Of a stretch of DNA of 45,476 nt, positions 9,901 through 18,713 are shown one piece after another. The position numbers were made by a program, and so were the translations under genes. Origin of the DNA: Armatimonadota bacterium (lineage in GTDB: Bacteria; Vulcanimicrobiota; Xenobia; RGZZ01); assembly GCA_016868975.1 (NCBI GenBank), contig VGFD01000002.1:1-45476 (forward strand), read 5' to 3'. The notes under the pieces were generated by a model. That model did no database searches. It was not told the origin of the DNA and saw only the letters and a list, made by a program, of their open reading frames with translations. The stretch's first letter is position 1. Each line of letters starts with the position of its first letter.

Positions 9901-11656
9901 CGGTGCTGGTGCGGCCGCCCTCGCGCATCACTGAGTACTGCACGAGCGGCGCGGCCAGGTTGGCGGTGCGCTGGTTGCCCAGGGCCAGCTCGTTGTACAG
10001 CCAGTTGATGCCGGGATAATATTCGAAATCCACGCCGAACCCGGCGAGGTAATAATCGCGCGACACCTCAAGCGCCTTGCGGCTGATTTTCAGGAGGTTG
10101 CGTCCGCACGGAGCGCCGACGTTCTTCTCGACGAATTTCACCAGGTCGCGGTCCACGTTGCCGCGGTCGGTGACGTCCGTCATCAGCTCGTCGATGCGGG
10201 CATTGCAGACGGCCTCTGTGATGGCGCCGTCCAGCGGCTTGCCGGTGAGCGCGCGGCCCAATTCGAATAATTTTTCACGGGTGGCCTTGCCGCGGACCAT
10301 CTTGCCGGCCAGCTTGTCCAGGGCCGAGGAGGCGGCCGACCGCACTTCCTCCTTGAACATGGCCCACTCGTCCGGTTTCTTGCTGCTCAACGTCTCGGCG
10401 GCCTTGAAGGGATCCGCGGCATCCAGAATGGCCGCCGCGTCCCAATTTTCACGCTTGAGACCGGTGGCGTCCTCGACGAATTTCAAGGTGTCTTCGACCG
10501 CCGCTGCGTCCCTTGTCCGCGCCTTGAGTCCCTCGACGCGCGCGTTGAAGCGTGCGGCGGTCTTTTCCAGCGCGAGGTCGCCGACGCGCTTGCCGTCAAG
10601 ATTCCAATCCACGGTGGGGACGTTGGAGACTTGCGCGAACAGCGCCGTCAGATCGGCGGATTTTACCTTGCCGTCGATCTGCTTTTCGGCCTCCTGGTAG
10701 ACCATCTTGTAGGCCTTGCCCATGCCGCCCAGGACCTCGCCATTGATGCCGAGGTTTCGATAAATGTTGCGGCGGCTCGCCTCAATGAATCCCATGGGCC
10801 CGTGGTGCACGGTCTGCACCCGCTCGTTGATATACGCCTCGGACTCGCGGATGCTTTCCTTTACCTTTTTCTGCTTGTTCAGGCAGACGATGTAATATTC
10901 GCGGGGAATCTCGTAGCTCGGAAGATAATCGTTCTTCTGCCGCATCTCCTCGTAGAAGCGGGCGGAGTCGGCAAAGGCGCCCTGGTCCTGGTAGGCCTCC
11001 ATCAGCATGGTGACCATGTCAGGATCAAGCTTGACGCCTTCGCGGTTCTGTTTCTTCTCGAACGCGCGCAGCTCGTCCACGGTGACCTTGCGCTTGGAGC
11101 CGTCCTTCTCCTTGAGCAGCTTGCCCAGCTCGGCCAAATACTTGCCGTGCTGCTGGGCCCACTCGAATACCTTCGGCTGGCGCTCGGCGATGGTTTCGCG
11201 CGCGTGCTCGGGCGGGATTTCCAGGAAATCCCCGAGGGGCCCGAGGTCGCGCGGCGGGATCGAGGAAAGCGGATTGACGAATTGCGGCTCGTCGGTGACC
11301 GGCTCGGGGTTGAGCGCCTTGAGAAGGTCGGGCTGTTGAATCTGTATCTGGCCGTTAGGGCCCACCTGCACCGGGATGAGCGTCCCGTCGGGGCCGACGA
11401 CTTGCAGGCCGTGGTCGGTCATCTGCAGGGTGATGGGCGGCGCCTGCAGGGAGCGCTCCTCGGTGGGCGTGGCGGGCGCCTGGGGAGCGACCTTCGCTTC
11501 AGGAAGGGGCGGCGGAGCGGGCGCGGCGGTGGTGGCCAGCGGCCCGGAGAGCGTCACCGCATCCTTCGGGGTGACGGTTGCCTCGGGCGCTTCCGGGGAG
11601 GTCCCCCGGGTCTGCCGGGCCGGAAGAAGAATCGTGGTCTGTTTGATGGGGTCCAT
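6983..11656 (-). CDS. Giant multidomain protein, DUF4071/TRAFs-binding-like and duplicated C-terminus
   Basis: A 1557-residue protein starting at an ATG with GGAG seven bases upstream. Residues 1-110 are Pro/Ala/Thr-rich and probably disordered. A helical region follows; near residues 530-600 the segment with EYYPGINWLYNELALG, then STDFWNLATQTELATIL, resembles the TPR-like MAP3K TRAFs-binding domain (DUF4071). Residues about 810-850 are rich in Cys and His (ARHDVCHSRISGSG, then GQSDCRHTK), possibly a catalytic or metal site. The last roughly 480 residues form two clear tandem copies: AAADAHQIWKRAKDRELMDP...FLGFAPERV pairs with AAADAHNVGWKAGKDRAFADP...FVGFAPTRQ. The His/Trp/Lys pattern weakly recalls RyR domains. 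There is no signal peptide or membrane segment. It is divergent from the FHA-ABC gene. The assignments are inference and the overall function is unknown. Confidence 0.8.
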   Translation of the reverse strand: MDPIKQTTILLPARQTRGTSPEAPEATVTPKDAVTLSGPLATTAAPAPPPLPEAKVAPQAPATPTEERSLQAPPITLQMTDHGLQVVGPDGTLIPVQVGPNGQIQIQQPDLLKALNPEPVTDEPQFVNPLSSIPPRDLGPLGDFLEIPPEHARETIAERQPKVFEWAQQHGKYLAELGKLLKEKDGSKRKVTVDELRAFEKKQNREGVKLDPDMVTMLMEAYQDQGAFADSARFYEEMRQKNDYLPSYEIPREYYIVCLNKQKKVKESIRESEAYINERVQTVHHGPMGFIEASRRNIYRNLGINGEVLGGMGKAYKMVYQEAEKQIDGKVKSADLTALFAQVSNVPTVDWNLDGKRVGDLALEKTAARFNARVEGLKARTRDAAAVEDTLKFVEDATGLKRENWDAAAILDAADPFKAAETLSSKKPDEWAMFKEEVRSAASSALDKLAGKMVRGKATREKLFELGRALTGKPLDGAITEAVCNARIDELMTDVTDRGNVDRDLVKFVEKNVGAPCGRNLLKISRKALEVSRDYYLAGFGVDFEYYPGINWLYNELALGNQRTANLAAPLVQYSVMREGGRTSTDFWNLATQTELATILDQPQTVHDLLPRLLNAAKAGWELQSTSDNLQWFGETKKEEGKDVGLVNFMVRKLAERTEGGFPPKPGFDLNAFITNAQAELRSLKNFSAADSSLSPEDLRQKEITDRIFKKATTFQEVFNSKFVGGSWKFVSRGGVADTPINRQTVRALRQVMFHLGLDKIDRPQDFPVFHSRVHKYIDTKFALYDQKTGERLMEDLDSDVHKKRDKFTQARHDVCHSRISGSGQTNLAVEIMLGQSDCRHTKVTYQGCFDLWKRDHQTRHLQGCLDAILDGHEETFENELTRAQEWNKIQVVSPDLGFFSPMKLRLDENGQPMKYAIERDKKGRPVRTDDGDILRDDKGNPLAIEDHSMPFLAKLDKEGRILRENGFKAVDPFYKDFYPLANTPVDPAGILDDEKGFYLGKVGVPGSDGKPIDFWGKPTKYSGAAPQRIPGECGQVTFGGLEVAMNDITPLLSEDNRLAHLVDAMADMVTGTTKERLLNAVLSRMLDEAAADAHQIWKRAKDRELMDPESAFLGFAPERVLVTRDVAGMSNAQIAEWLKAQAPQADIPEWKLDAVKKAAVGSTIFDPHFLTYAEMLDQQQSVRLSGEVAVAPLALSLYLQDFRRGEDLRYVLDNMLGGKDDLGVKELEKVHRVAFLASQVVVGERSFDHQIDAPKSTGRTVKTQVRTDFQGWHTIHENGLELAKLDEYTLQPAAEWLYKHLEAIQGKSGSAVLEDVVGKLVESAAADAHNVGWKAGKDRAFADPKNPFVGFAPTRQRISCNTPQVAEMSREDIAKFYGVPEISEEKAEAIREATRQAIASKTDKGADVTHQLYKEYTLTLADRPDGGTRMAGANAVPLLTLALYLADFRGEECESIAGLKKVLAGLIAATDKTGLNDVTMLNHVAFQAAQLPYGERAHENEIAETVKSGEMQTLRDRSDITLYQNAGKGGQKENADQVKAGLQWLNRDLDDMVSKL

Positions 11657-11833
11657 GAACTGTCTCCGCCTGCGTGTTCCGGCAATGATAGACCCGGGAC
11701 CTGAAGGGAACCTGAATTGGCCATGGCTCGGGCGTTGTCCTTGTACTCCCTCCCGTCGCGTTGGCCAGACGGGTGCGGTTCACGGGGCGCCCGCGCGCTC
11801 CTGGAGGCATCTCTCTGACAGGTTCGAACTACC

Positions 11834-14332
11834 GTGGGCATGAGTGAGGCCACGGTATCCCTGGTAGTACACGGCTCGCACGAAACCCGCGAGTACCCTC
11901 TGGAGCCGGGGCGGCGCGTCACCATCGGCGCTGACCCGAGCAACGACGTTGTCATCGGCGAGGACGGCGTGCAGCCTCGCCACGCCGCCATCGAGTGGGA
12001 CGATGAAGGACCGGCCGTCGTCGACGTCGCCGCCCCCACCGACGTCTTTCTGAACGGGCAGCGGGTGGCCCGCGGCCCCCTGGAGAACGGCGACTTCATC
12101 AAGCTGGGCACCGCGCGGCTGGTGTTCCACGAGAGCGCGGCCGTGAGCGGCGCCGCGCTGCGCGGAACGGTGCGCGGGCGCGTCGTCCGCGTCGTCCTGG
12201 AGTCTGACTGCTTGCGCATCGGGCGCGGCGGGGACAACGACGTCGTGCTCGACCATCCCCAGGTGGCGCGCCGTCACGCCCGCGTCGAGAGGACCGCCGG
12301 GGGCTGGACGCTGCTCGACGAAAAGGACATGTACGGCACCTTTCTCAACGGCAAGCGGCTGGACGGCGCCGCGCCGCTCCAGGAAGGGGACCGCTTCACC
12401 ATCAGCGCGTTCCACTTCCGCCTGGTTGGCGACGCGCTGGAGTATTACAGCGAGGCGGGCAATGCGCGGGTGGACGTGCTCAACGTGCAGCGGGTGGCGG
12501 GCGGCAGCCGCATCATTTTGCACGACGTGTCGTTGTCGATTTACCCGCGCGAGTTCGTGGCGCTGGTGGGCGCCTCCGGCGCCGGCAAGAGCACGCTGAT
12601 GAACGCGCTCTCGGGATTTCGACCAGCGGATGCGGGCCGTGTTCTTCTCAATGGCACCGACTACTACGCGCACTTCGACAGTTTCCGCGCGAGCCTGGGA
12701 TTCGTGCCCCAGGACGACATCATCCACCGCGAGCTGACCGTGGAGCGCGCGCTTCATTATGCCGCCTGCCTGCGCCTGCCGGAGGACTCTTCCGAGGAGG
12801 AGCGGGCCCAGCGCATCAACGAGGTGCTCCACGATCTGCACCTGACCGAGCGCCGCGACACGCCCATCGCCAATCTTTCCGGAGGCCAGCGAAAGCGGGT
12901 CAGCATTGGAGTGGAGCTGCTCACCCGGCCGCGGATATTCTACCTGGACGAGCCCACGTCGGGCCTCGACCCCGGCATGGAAACCGAGCTGATGCGGATT
13001 TTCCGCAACCTCGCCGACAAGGGCCACACCCTGGTGATCGTCACCCACGCGACGAAAAACATCACGCTGTGCAACAAGATCGCGTTCATGGCCGAGGGGG
13101 GATATCTGGCGTTCTACGGCTCGCCGCAGGAGGCCCTGGAATTTTTCCGGGCCGACGACTTCAGCGACATCTACTTGAAGATCCAGAATGAGAGGACGCC
13201 GGAGCAGTGGCAGAACGAATATCGCGCGTCCCCCTACTACCAGCGCAACGTAGGGAACCGGCTGGCCGAAGTGGAGACCCTGGCCCGCGAGGCGGCCGCC
13301 GAAGCGCGCGAGGAAGGCGCCGTGGAGCGCGCCGCGCCGCGGGCCTCCGCATTGCGCCAGTACGGTATTCTCACCCGGCGCGCTCTCGAGATTCACCTGC
13401 GCGATCGGGGGAACCTGGGGATCTTGATGGGCTCGGCGCTCTTGATCGCGCTCTTGATCCCGTTTCTGTTTCCGGACCCCAACCTGCTGCAGCCCTTTGT
13501 GTTCGCGGATTTCAATTTTCCGCCGGCCGCCGACGGTCCGCGCGATCCGTCGTCAATTACGGACAACTACGGCAAGGCGCGCCAGATCGTGTTTTTCACG
13601 ATTATCGCCGCCATTTTCTTCGGCGTGAACAACGCCATCCGCGAGATCGCCCGGGAGATTCCAATCTATCGGCGCGAGCGCACGGTCAACTTGCAGATAC
13701 CTCCTTACGTGTTTTCCAAGCTGACCGTGATGGCGGCGCTCTGTCTGACGCAGGTTGCTTTGCTCACGCTGGTCATCGGTTTCCACCTCAAGGTGCCGGA
13801 GGCGAGCCCGCTGTTTTATGCGAAGCTGCTCGCCCTGCTCTGGCTGGGCTCGCTGGCCGCGATGGCCATGGCGCTCGCTTTTTCCGCGTTTGCCAGCAAT
13901 GAGAACAAGGCCGGCTCGGCGCTGCCGGTGCTGATCATACCGCAGATATTCCTGACCGGCATTTTTCCTCGCCTGACCGGGACGGCCGCGCTGGTCACCA
14001 ACTTCGGGCTGACCAAATGGATGTATGAGACTCTCCACCACCACCTGCGGCTCTGGAACATCTTTCCCTCGCCGCAGACTATCACCAATCCGCAGGTTGG
14101 GGCCGGCCTGCAGATGATGGCCAACGACGCCAGCGTCGATTGCGCGGTCATTCCCTGCAAGGCTCAGATGGCGCTGGCCGACCTGCAAGACCTGATCGAC
14201 GCCGGGGCGAAAGCCATGCCGCCGCCGGGCTATTCCTACCTCCACTACATGACCGTGTTGCTGGGCTTCTTCGTGTTTTTCACCGCGCTCACGTGCTGGT
14301 TCCAAAAACGCAAGGACTGGCAGCGGGATTAG
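11834..14332 (+). CDS. FHA-FHA-ABC-2 transporter fusion
   Basis: An 832-residue half-transporter of the ABCG-like type with two N-terminal forkhead-associated domains (about residues 8-95 and 110-195). The ATPase domain follows, with Walker A GASGAGKS near 247, signature LSGGQRKRVSIG near 349 and Walker B IFYLDEPTSGLD near 368. A hydrophobic ABC-2 permease domain fills the C-terminus from about residue 530, with six or so membrane helices. Such fusions usually export an unknown substrate under phospho-dependent control. FHA1 lacks the canonical Arg (reads IGADPSND), while FHA2 keeps it (IGRGGDND) but has Ala where Ser is usual before the RRHA motif. The start is GTG 11834 or ATG 11840, and no good Shine-Dalgarno site is visible. 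It is the first gene before the prepilin cluster. Confidence 0.9.
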   Translation: MGMSEATVSLVVHGSHETREYPLEPGRRVTIGADPSNDVVIGEDGVQPRHAAIEWDDEGPAVVDVAAPTDVFLNGQRVARGPLENGDFIKLGTARLVFHESAAVSGAALRGTVRGRVVRVVLESDCLRIGRGGDNDVVLDHPQVARRHARVERTAGGWTLLDEKDMYGTFLNGKRLDGAAPLQEGDRFTISAFHFRLVGDALEYYSEAGNARVDVLNVQRVAGGSRIILHDVSLSIYPREFVALVGASGAGKSTLMNALSGFRPADAGRVLLNGTDYYAHFDSFRASLGFVPQDDIIHRELTVERALHYAACLRLPEDSSEEERAQRINEVLHDLHLTERRDTPIANLSGGQRKRVSIGVELLTRPRIFYLDEPTSGLDPGMETELMRIFRNLADKGHTLVIVTHATKNITLCNKIAFMAEGGYLAFYGSPQEALEFFRADDFSDIYLKIQNERTPEQWQNEYRASPYYQRNVGNRLAEVETLAREAAAEAREEGAVERAAPRASALRQYGILTRRALEIHLRDRGNLGILMGSALLIALLIPFLFPDPNLLQPFVFADFNFPPAADGPRDPSSITDNYGKARQIVFFTIIAAIFFGVNNAIREIAREIPIYRRERTVNLQIPPYVFSKLTVMAALCLTQVALLTLVIGFHLKVPEASPLFYAKLLALLWLGSLAAMAMALAFSAFASNENKAGSALPVLIIPQIFLTGIFPRLTGTAALVTNFGLTKWMYETLHHHLRLWNIFPSPQTITNPQVGAGLQMMANDASVDCAVIPCKAQMALADLQDLIDAGAKAMPPPGYSYLHYMTVLLGFFVFFTALTCWFQKRKDWQRD

Positions 14333-14346
14333 ATTGGGTGTACAAT
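14317..14346 (+). promoter_or_regulatory. Putative leaderless promoter for the 14354 prepilin-like gene
   Basis: CTGGCA (14317-14322) and TACAAT (14341-14346) are separated by 18 bp. Transcription would begin about 7 bases after the -10, at or next to the GTG start codon at 14354. No Shine-Dalgarno site precedes that GTG, which supports a leaderless transcript. The site overlaps the end of the FHA-ABC gene. Confidence 0.4.
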
Positions 14347-14353
14347 AGCCAAC

Positions 14354-16192
14354 GTGCGACTCAAGAAACGGGGAACGGCGCTGGCCACGGTCTTGCTCGC
14401 CTCGGGGGTATTGCTGGTGGTCTGTATGGCGCTGGGCACCATGGCCATTCTCGATCTGGACGTGTCGAGCTCCTACTCGATGCGCTCCCAGAGCTTGCTG
14501 ATGGCCGAGGCGGCCGTCAACCAGCTCATCGCCGAGATGGATCGGGCGCAGGAGCGGGAGATTGAGGAGGGCGGCGGCAGCGGCCTGGAGATGAGCGACC
14601 TGCCCCGTCTTGACCTGCTGGCCCGTTTTCGGGACCCGGTGTTTCCCGCCGGTGCCAACCGTTTTCCGGGAGAGGTCTTCATCACCTTCGACACGCGCCA
14701 CCAAATGGGCCACTATTCGGTGGACAACTCCTACAACGAAGCCCCGGCCGCCGGCTGGCTCGATCGGGGCACCAGCAACCGCTCAGTGCCGCCCTTTTCG
14801 ATTGACCTCCTGATCCAGACGAAGATAGGAAGCCGCGCCACCTGGTACCAGGCCACCCTGCGGCGGCGCTGGCCATACGTGCTGTGCACCCCGGGGCGGG
14901 TCACGCTGATGGGCGCGCCGACCTACGCGAGAGACCGCAAGACCACCACGGTCGTGCCCTCGGAGGTGACCGGCAACATCTTCAACCTCCCGGGGGTATC
15001 GTTCAGCCCGTCGCCGCCGCCGGACGCGTCCCCTCCGCCGCCGCCGGACACGGACCAGAGCATCTTCGTCGACGTGAACCTGATTGACAACCTGCTGGGC
15101 GTGCTGCCGCCCAACACCGCCACGGTGAGCGTGGGGGGAGAGTCGTCGGTGAAGGTGCTGCTGTCCGACGGGAGTTACGGCCCCTCGGTGCGGGTCACCA
15201 GCATCGGCAACATGCTGCTCGGGTCGGTGGACGTGGGCGCCGAGGATCCCAACGCGGGCATCGACGTGTACCCGGGCAACAGGGCGGTGGGCTCCTTCCG
15301 CCAGGACGTGAAGCCGTTCAACCTGGAGAAGAGCTTGCAGCGCGCGTTCCAGCTGCCCAGTTACGGAAATTTCCGGGAAGTCCCGCTGCAGGCGGACCCG
15401 CCCGGCTGGCGGCCCGAGCCGGTGCCGGGGCCGGAGTCGGCCGAGGATCCCAACAGCGAGTCGACGACGCCGTCGCCTTCCCCTTCCCCCAGCGAGGAGC
15501 CGGAGGATCCCGGCCCGCCGCCCTTCTTCGTGCTCTATGAGAATCTCGTTCTCAGCGGGCCGCCTCCGCCGGAGGACGAATCATTCAATTTTGACGAGCG
15601 AGGGTGTTACCGGATCAGCACGCCGGCCGGCAACCGCTACATCGTCAACGGCAACCGGCGCAATATTTATTACACGGGGAAAGGAATCGAGCTGCACGAC
15701 TGCATGCTCTACATCGCCGGAAATCTGGATCTGTCTTCCACGCTCCCGCTGGCGGGCGGCGCGGCGACAGTTCCGCCGCTGCGCGGCAATAACGCGACCC
15801 TCATCGTGGACGGCACGCTCATCGTCAACAACGGCTCGCTGAGCGGCAGCGAGGATGGCATGGTGATTTATTGCCGGCGTCTGGTGACGGCCGCGCAGGG
15901 CACCTATCACGGCTTGATCATGGTGCAAAAGAGCGCCGCCATCTGTCCCGCCTTCCCGGGCGCGAAAATCGAGATTCAAGGCGGCATCGTGTGCGGCGGC
16001 GACCCGGTGCAGCTTTTCGCGCTCAACCCGAATTTCGATCCGGAAGCTCAGGGCGGCGGCCCGGAGGAAGTGGACGTCCGTCTCGACGGGCTCCATCTGT
16101 GGTCCACGCACTTGAAGTACGATGCCCGCTACCTCAAGACCTTGAACCGCCTCGGCCCGCTGACCCTGCTGGCCCTGCGCCAGATCGAGTGA
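14354..16192 (+). CDS. PilX-like prepilin/assembly protein with long variable domain
   Basis: A 612-residue exported protein. The N-terminus, MRLKKRGTALATVLLASGVL, continues as a hydrophobic helix and then SQSLLMAEAAVNQL, the pattern of PilX-type minor pilins, which lack the prepilin Glu5. The family is usually far shorter. Here a large ectodomain follows with two Pro/Ser-rich linkers (SPSPPPDASPPPPPDTD near residue 220; TPSPSPSPSEEPEDPGPPP near 370-390). After them comes a repetitive beta-rich segment resembling a right-handed beta-helix (NNATLIVDGTLIVNNGSLS). It starts a three-gene coupled set with the prepilin genes at 16189 and 16551. It probably sits at a pilus tip or pseudopilus, but that is inference. 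Confidence 0.75.
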   Translation: MRLKKRGTALATVLLASGVLLVVCMALGTMAILDLDVSSSYSMRSQSLLMAEAAVNQLIAEMDRAQEREIEEGGGSGLEMSDLPRLDLLARFRDPVFPAGANRFPGEVFITFDTRHQMGHYSVDNSYNEAPAAGWLDRGTSNRSVPPFSIDLLIQTKIGSRATWYQATLRRRWPYVLCTPGRVTLMGAPTYARDRKTTTVVPSEVTGNIFNLPGVSFSPSPPPDASPPPPPDTDQSIFVDVNLIDNLLGVLPPNTATVSVGGESSVKVLLSDGSYGPSVRVTSIGNMLLGSVDVGAEDPNAGIDVYPGNRAVGSFRQDVKPFNLEKSLQRAFQLPSYGNFREVPLQADPPGWRPEPVPGPESAEDPNSESTTPSPSPSPSEEPEDPGPPPFFVLYENLVLSGPPPPEDESFNFDERGCYRISTPAGNRYIVNGNRRNIYYTGKGIELHDCMLYIAGNLDLSSTLPLAGGAATVPPLRGNNATLIVDGTLIVNNGSLSGSEDGMVIYCRRLVTAAQGTYHGLIMVQKSAAICPAFPGAKIEIQGGIVCGGDPVQLFALNPNFDPEAQGGGPEEVDVRLDGLHLWSTHLKYDARYLKTLNRLGPLTLLALRQIE

Positions 16193-16554
16193 GGCGCGGG
16201 CTCTCCATTCTCGAAGTGATTTTCGCCATGGCGATTTTATCTTTGTTGTTTCTTTTCGTGCTGGGCATCCTGCCGACCGGGGTGAGATCAATTAAAAAAT
16301 CCGAGGATATGGCGGCGGCCGCCGCCTACAGCGTGGAATTGATCGAGGACGCCCGCCGCAACATGCCGCAGGCCGGCGCGCAGACTTTCAGGCTGACGCT
16401 GAACAATACCGAATTTGTGATGGTGCGGGAAATCTACCGGGTGGACGCGGCGCTCACCGACATCGCCGTTACCGCGTCCTGGCAGCCCAACACGCCGCCG
16501 CTGCGCTACGTCACGCGCCTGCGCGGCCAGCTGCCGTCCCCGTCGCCGCGATGA
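16189..16554 (+). CDS. Prepilin-type protein (PilV/GspI-like)
   Basis: A 121-residue prepilin. The GTG at 16189 overlaps the upstream stop (GTGA) and gives MRRGLSILEVIFAMAIL, a textbook prepilin peptidase site: a short basic leader, Gly-1, Leu+1 and Glu+5, followed by a hydrophobic helix. The mature part is a small globular domain with Arg/Asp-rich helices, consistent with a minor pseudopilin of the GspI/PilV type. The frame is open far upstream, but the earlier codons overlap the previous gene and are not expected to be used. The product would be cleaved and N-methylated by a PilD-type peptidase, which is not encoded in the window. Confidence 0.82.
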   Translation: MRRGLSILEVIFAMAILSLLFLFVLGILPTGVRSIKKSEDMAAAAAYSVELIEDARRNMPQAGAQTFRLTLNNTEFVMVREIYRVDAALTDIAVTASWQPNTPPLRYVTRLRGQLPSPSPR

Positions 16555-17186
16555 GGCGCCGCGGCTTCACCCTGGTGGAGATCCTGGTGGCGGGCGGCCT
16601 GCTGCTGCTGCTGCTGGGCGTCGTCTGGTACCTTCTGGTGCCGGCCTGGCGCGCGTACATGAAAGGAGATCGCAAGTCGGACGTGCAGCGCAACAGCATG
16701 GTGGTGGGCGCCCGCATCGCGCAGGAATTCCGCAATGCCTACGGCTCGTCGGTGGCGGTGAAGAAGATCCCGGTCACGACGCCGGACGGAGAAGTCCGCC
16801 AGGACGCGGTGATTTTTCTCTCGGATCTCGATCTGCGCGGCGACCTGCAATTGACGCCGGACGGGGATCCGATCTGGCAGAAAAGGGTGGTTTTCTACCA
16901 CGACGGGGAAACCAACCAGATCCGCTCCAAGGAGATCCCGCTCGATCCCCCGTCGGTGGATCCAGATCCGCTGATTGTGGAGACCTTCGATCGCAGCCCG
17001 AAGGACCGCATCATCGCGCGTCACGTGAAGGAGCTGAAATTCAGCTGGGATCTGGCGCCGAGCCTGCAGATCATCGTGCAGGCCGAGCGCGAGGGCTATA
17101 CCTCCCGCTTCGAAACCAGCGTCACCCCGCTGCTCGACGCCTTCGTCCCGCCGCCCCCGCCGCCGAGCTCGAGCCCGTCGCCGTAG
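16551..17186 (+). CDS. Prepilin-type protein (PilW/GspJ-like)
   Basis: A 211-residue prepilin beginning MRRRGFTLVEILVAGG, with Gly-1, Phe+1 and Glu+5 and a long hydrophobic helix rich in Leu. The size and the beta-rich ectodomain with a helical N-terminal spine fit the GspJ/PilW minor pilin class. The ATG overlaps the previous stop by four bases. The C-terminus ends in a Pro/Ser tract (PPPPPPSSSPSP), similar in style to the linkers of the 612-residue partner upstream. The three genes 14354-17186 therefore form a translationally coupled minor-pilin operon. Confidence 0.85.
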   Translation: MRRRGFTLVEILVAGGLLLLLLGVVWYLLVPAWRAYMKGDRKSDVQRNSMVVGARIAQEFRNAYGSSVAVKKIPVTTPDGEVRQDAVIFLSDLDLRGDLQLTPDGDPIWQKRVVFYHDGETNQIRSKEIPLDPPSVDPDPLIVETFDRSPKDRIIARHVKELKFSWDLAPSLQIIVQAEREGYTSRFETSVTPLLDAFVPPPPPPSSSPSP

Positions 17187-17270
17187 CTTGGGCGTCCGGA
17201 CAAGTCCAGGAGAGGTTTTGTTGCTTGATCGTGTGACTCACATTGCGCATACGCCTTGGAGTGGGAATGG

Positions 17271-18713
17271 TCAAACGCGCCAGGCGTCGTAGGTGTGGCC
17301 CAGCTTCAGCATGGTGTCGACCCGCTCGAACAATGCGTTTATGGCCTTCGGGTGGAGCAGGTCCTCTAATTCCGCGGTAATTTCCTTGCGGTGTTTTTTC
17401 AGGCTTTTCAGCGCCGCGGTGGCCTCGTCGTCGAGCTTGACCTGCTTGTCGAAATCGTAGTTGATGCCGCCCTGCTCCTTGTTTTGCAGCGGGAAGCAGA
17501 GGCCGTGATCGATGGGAATCGCTTCGACGTCCTGTTTGCCCGCCACCATCCAGTTGCCGTTGTGGCGGTCGGTGTTGCCCAGCACGTTGTCGAGCACCGC
17601 CATGCGCCGATAAGAGGAGTTGCGCGCGCTGGAGGAAATCTGGGAAGCGCGCTTGGAATCCTCGGCCTGCTCGACGCCGTTGAGCCACCACATCATCGCG
17701 CCGTTCTGGCGTCCCATCTTGCGGTAGACGGTGGGCTGGACCTTGCCGTAGTGGCCCATCCAGCGATCCACGACGTAGGCGGCCGCCTCCCGCTTGCCCT
17801 GATTTCCGGCTTCGATCTGATCGCGCAGAACGCTCTTGTCCTCACCCGCCGAAGGCTTCCACATGGCCTGCGCGCGGTTGCTCAGACCCACGTGGGTGCT
17901 GGCGTTGATGCCGGTGCCAATGCTCTGGGTTTGGGCGATGCGCGCGTCGGTGTCACGCAGGTACGCTTCCGCCACCGCGTATTCGGCCGGCGTGCTGGGG
18001 ATTTTCATCATCGGCAGCGCGGCGAAATGCGCGGCGGCGCCGCCGATGGGGCCGGCCACCGGGCCGGCCACCCGCAAGCCCAGGAAACGCATGGTTTTCG
18101 CGAGCCATCCCGTCGACCGCTCGGGGATGGTGACGGTCACCGTCGGCTCATTCGCGGGCATGCGCAGCATCGCTTCGGCTTCGTGCGGGTGGAGCAGCGT
18201 TTCCTCGCGGTTGCTTGCGCGAACCACGCCATCAGGCAGGCTCTCCATGAGGTGCGGGGCATTGGCCACGCGCAGCGACGGGGGCAGCGTGCTGGCGCGC
18301 TTGTGCTCGTGCGAGATGGCGCGCTTTTCGGTCTGCAGCGCGCGCTGCACGGCGGAGACGTCCCCACCCTGCTCGCGCATCCGGCGCACAATCGCGGCGG
18401 CAACCTGGTTGGGCGCCCCAAATCCCACGCTGCCCGCGGCGAACAGCGCGAGGCCCTCCTGGAGCGCGGCCAGCCGATCGGTGGACCTGTCTTCGGTGGC
18501 GCGCACGGCGGCGTGGACGATGCGCAGCGCTTCCTGCTCGTCCTTCGAGCCGGCCTGGCGCACCACGCTGTCGACGTCGGCAAGGGCGTCCTCGGCGTCC
18601 AGCACCTGGCGCGTGGTCGCGCGAAACCAGTGGGGCTGCTGCGCGCGCTGCAGCCCCTGGCGCGCGATGGTGTCGAGGCGTGGCTCCACGTGGGAAAGGT
18701 TCAGCAGCCGCAA
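17271..18713 (-). CDS. PI3/4-kinase-like protein
   Basis: A 480-residue protein whose second half matches bacterial proteins of the phosphatidylinositol 3-/4-kinase-like superfamily. The likely ATP-binding lysine is in AMWKPSAGED near residue 284. A conserved Glu follows in REAAAYVVDRWMGHYG near 310. The catalytic loop is LDNVLGNTDRHNGNW near 375-389, and the metal-binding IDHG motif is near 401. These residues are intact, so it is probably an active kinase; its substrate (protein, lipid or small molecule) is unknown. Residues 1-260 are helical and unrecognised, with a Gly/Ala-rich stretch near 225. The start is TTG at 18713, chosen because AGGAG lies six bases upstream. It is divergent from the ankyrin gene and convergent with the prepilin operon. 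Confidence 0.82.
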   Translation of the reverse strand: MRLLNLSHVEPRLDTIARQGLQRAQQPHWFRATTRQVLDAEDALADVDSVVRQAGSKDEQEALRIVHAAVRATEDRSTDRLAALQEGLALFAAGSVGFGAPNQVAAAIVRRMREQGGDVSAVQRALQTEKRAISHEHKRASTLPPSLRVANAPHLMESLPDGVVRASNREETLLHPHEAEAMLRMPANEPTVTVTIPERSTGWLAKTMRFLGLRVAGPVAGPIGGAAAHFAALPMMKIPSTPAEYAVAEAYLRDTDARIAQTQSIGTGINASTHVGLSNRAQAMWKPSAGEDKSVLRDQIEAGNQGKREAAAYVVDRWMGHYGKVQPTVYRKMGRQNGAMMWWLNGVEQAEDSKRASQISSSARNSSYRRMAVLDNVLGNTDRHNGNWMVAGKQDVEAIPIDHGLCFPLQNKEQGGINYDFDKQVKLDDEATAALKSLKKHRKEITAELEDLLHPKAINALFERVDTMLKLGHTYDAWRV

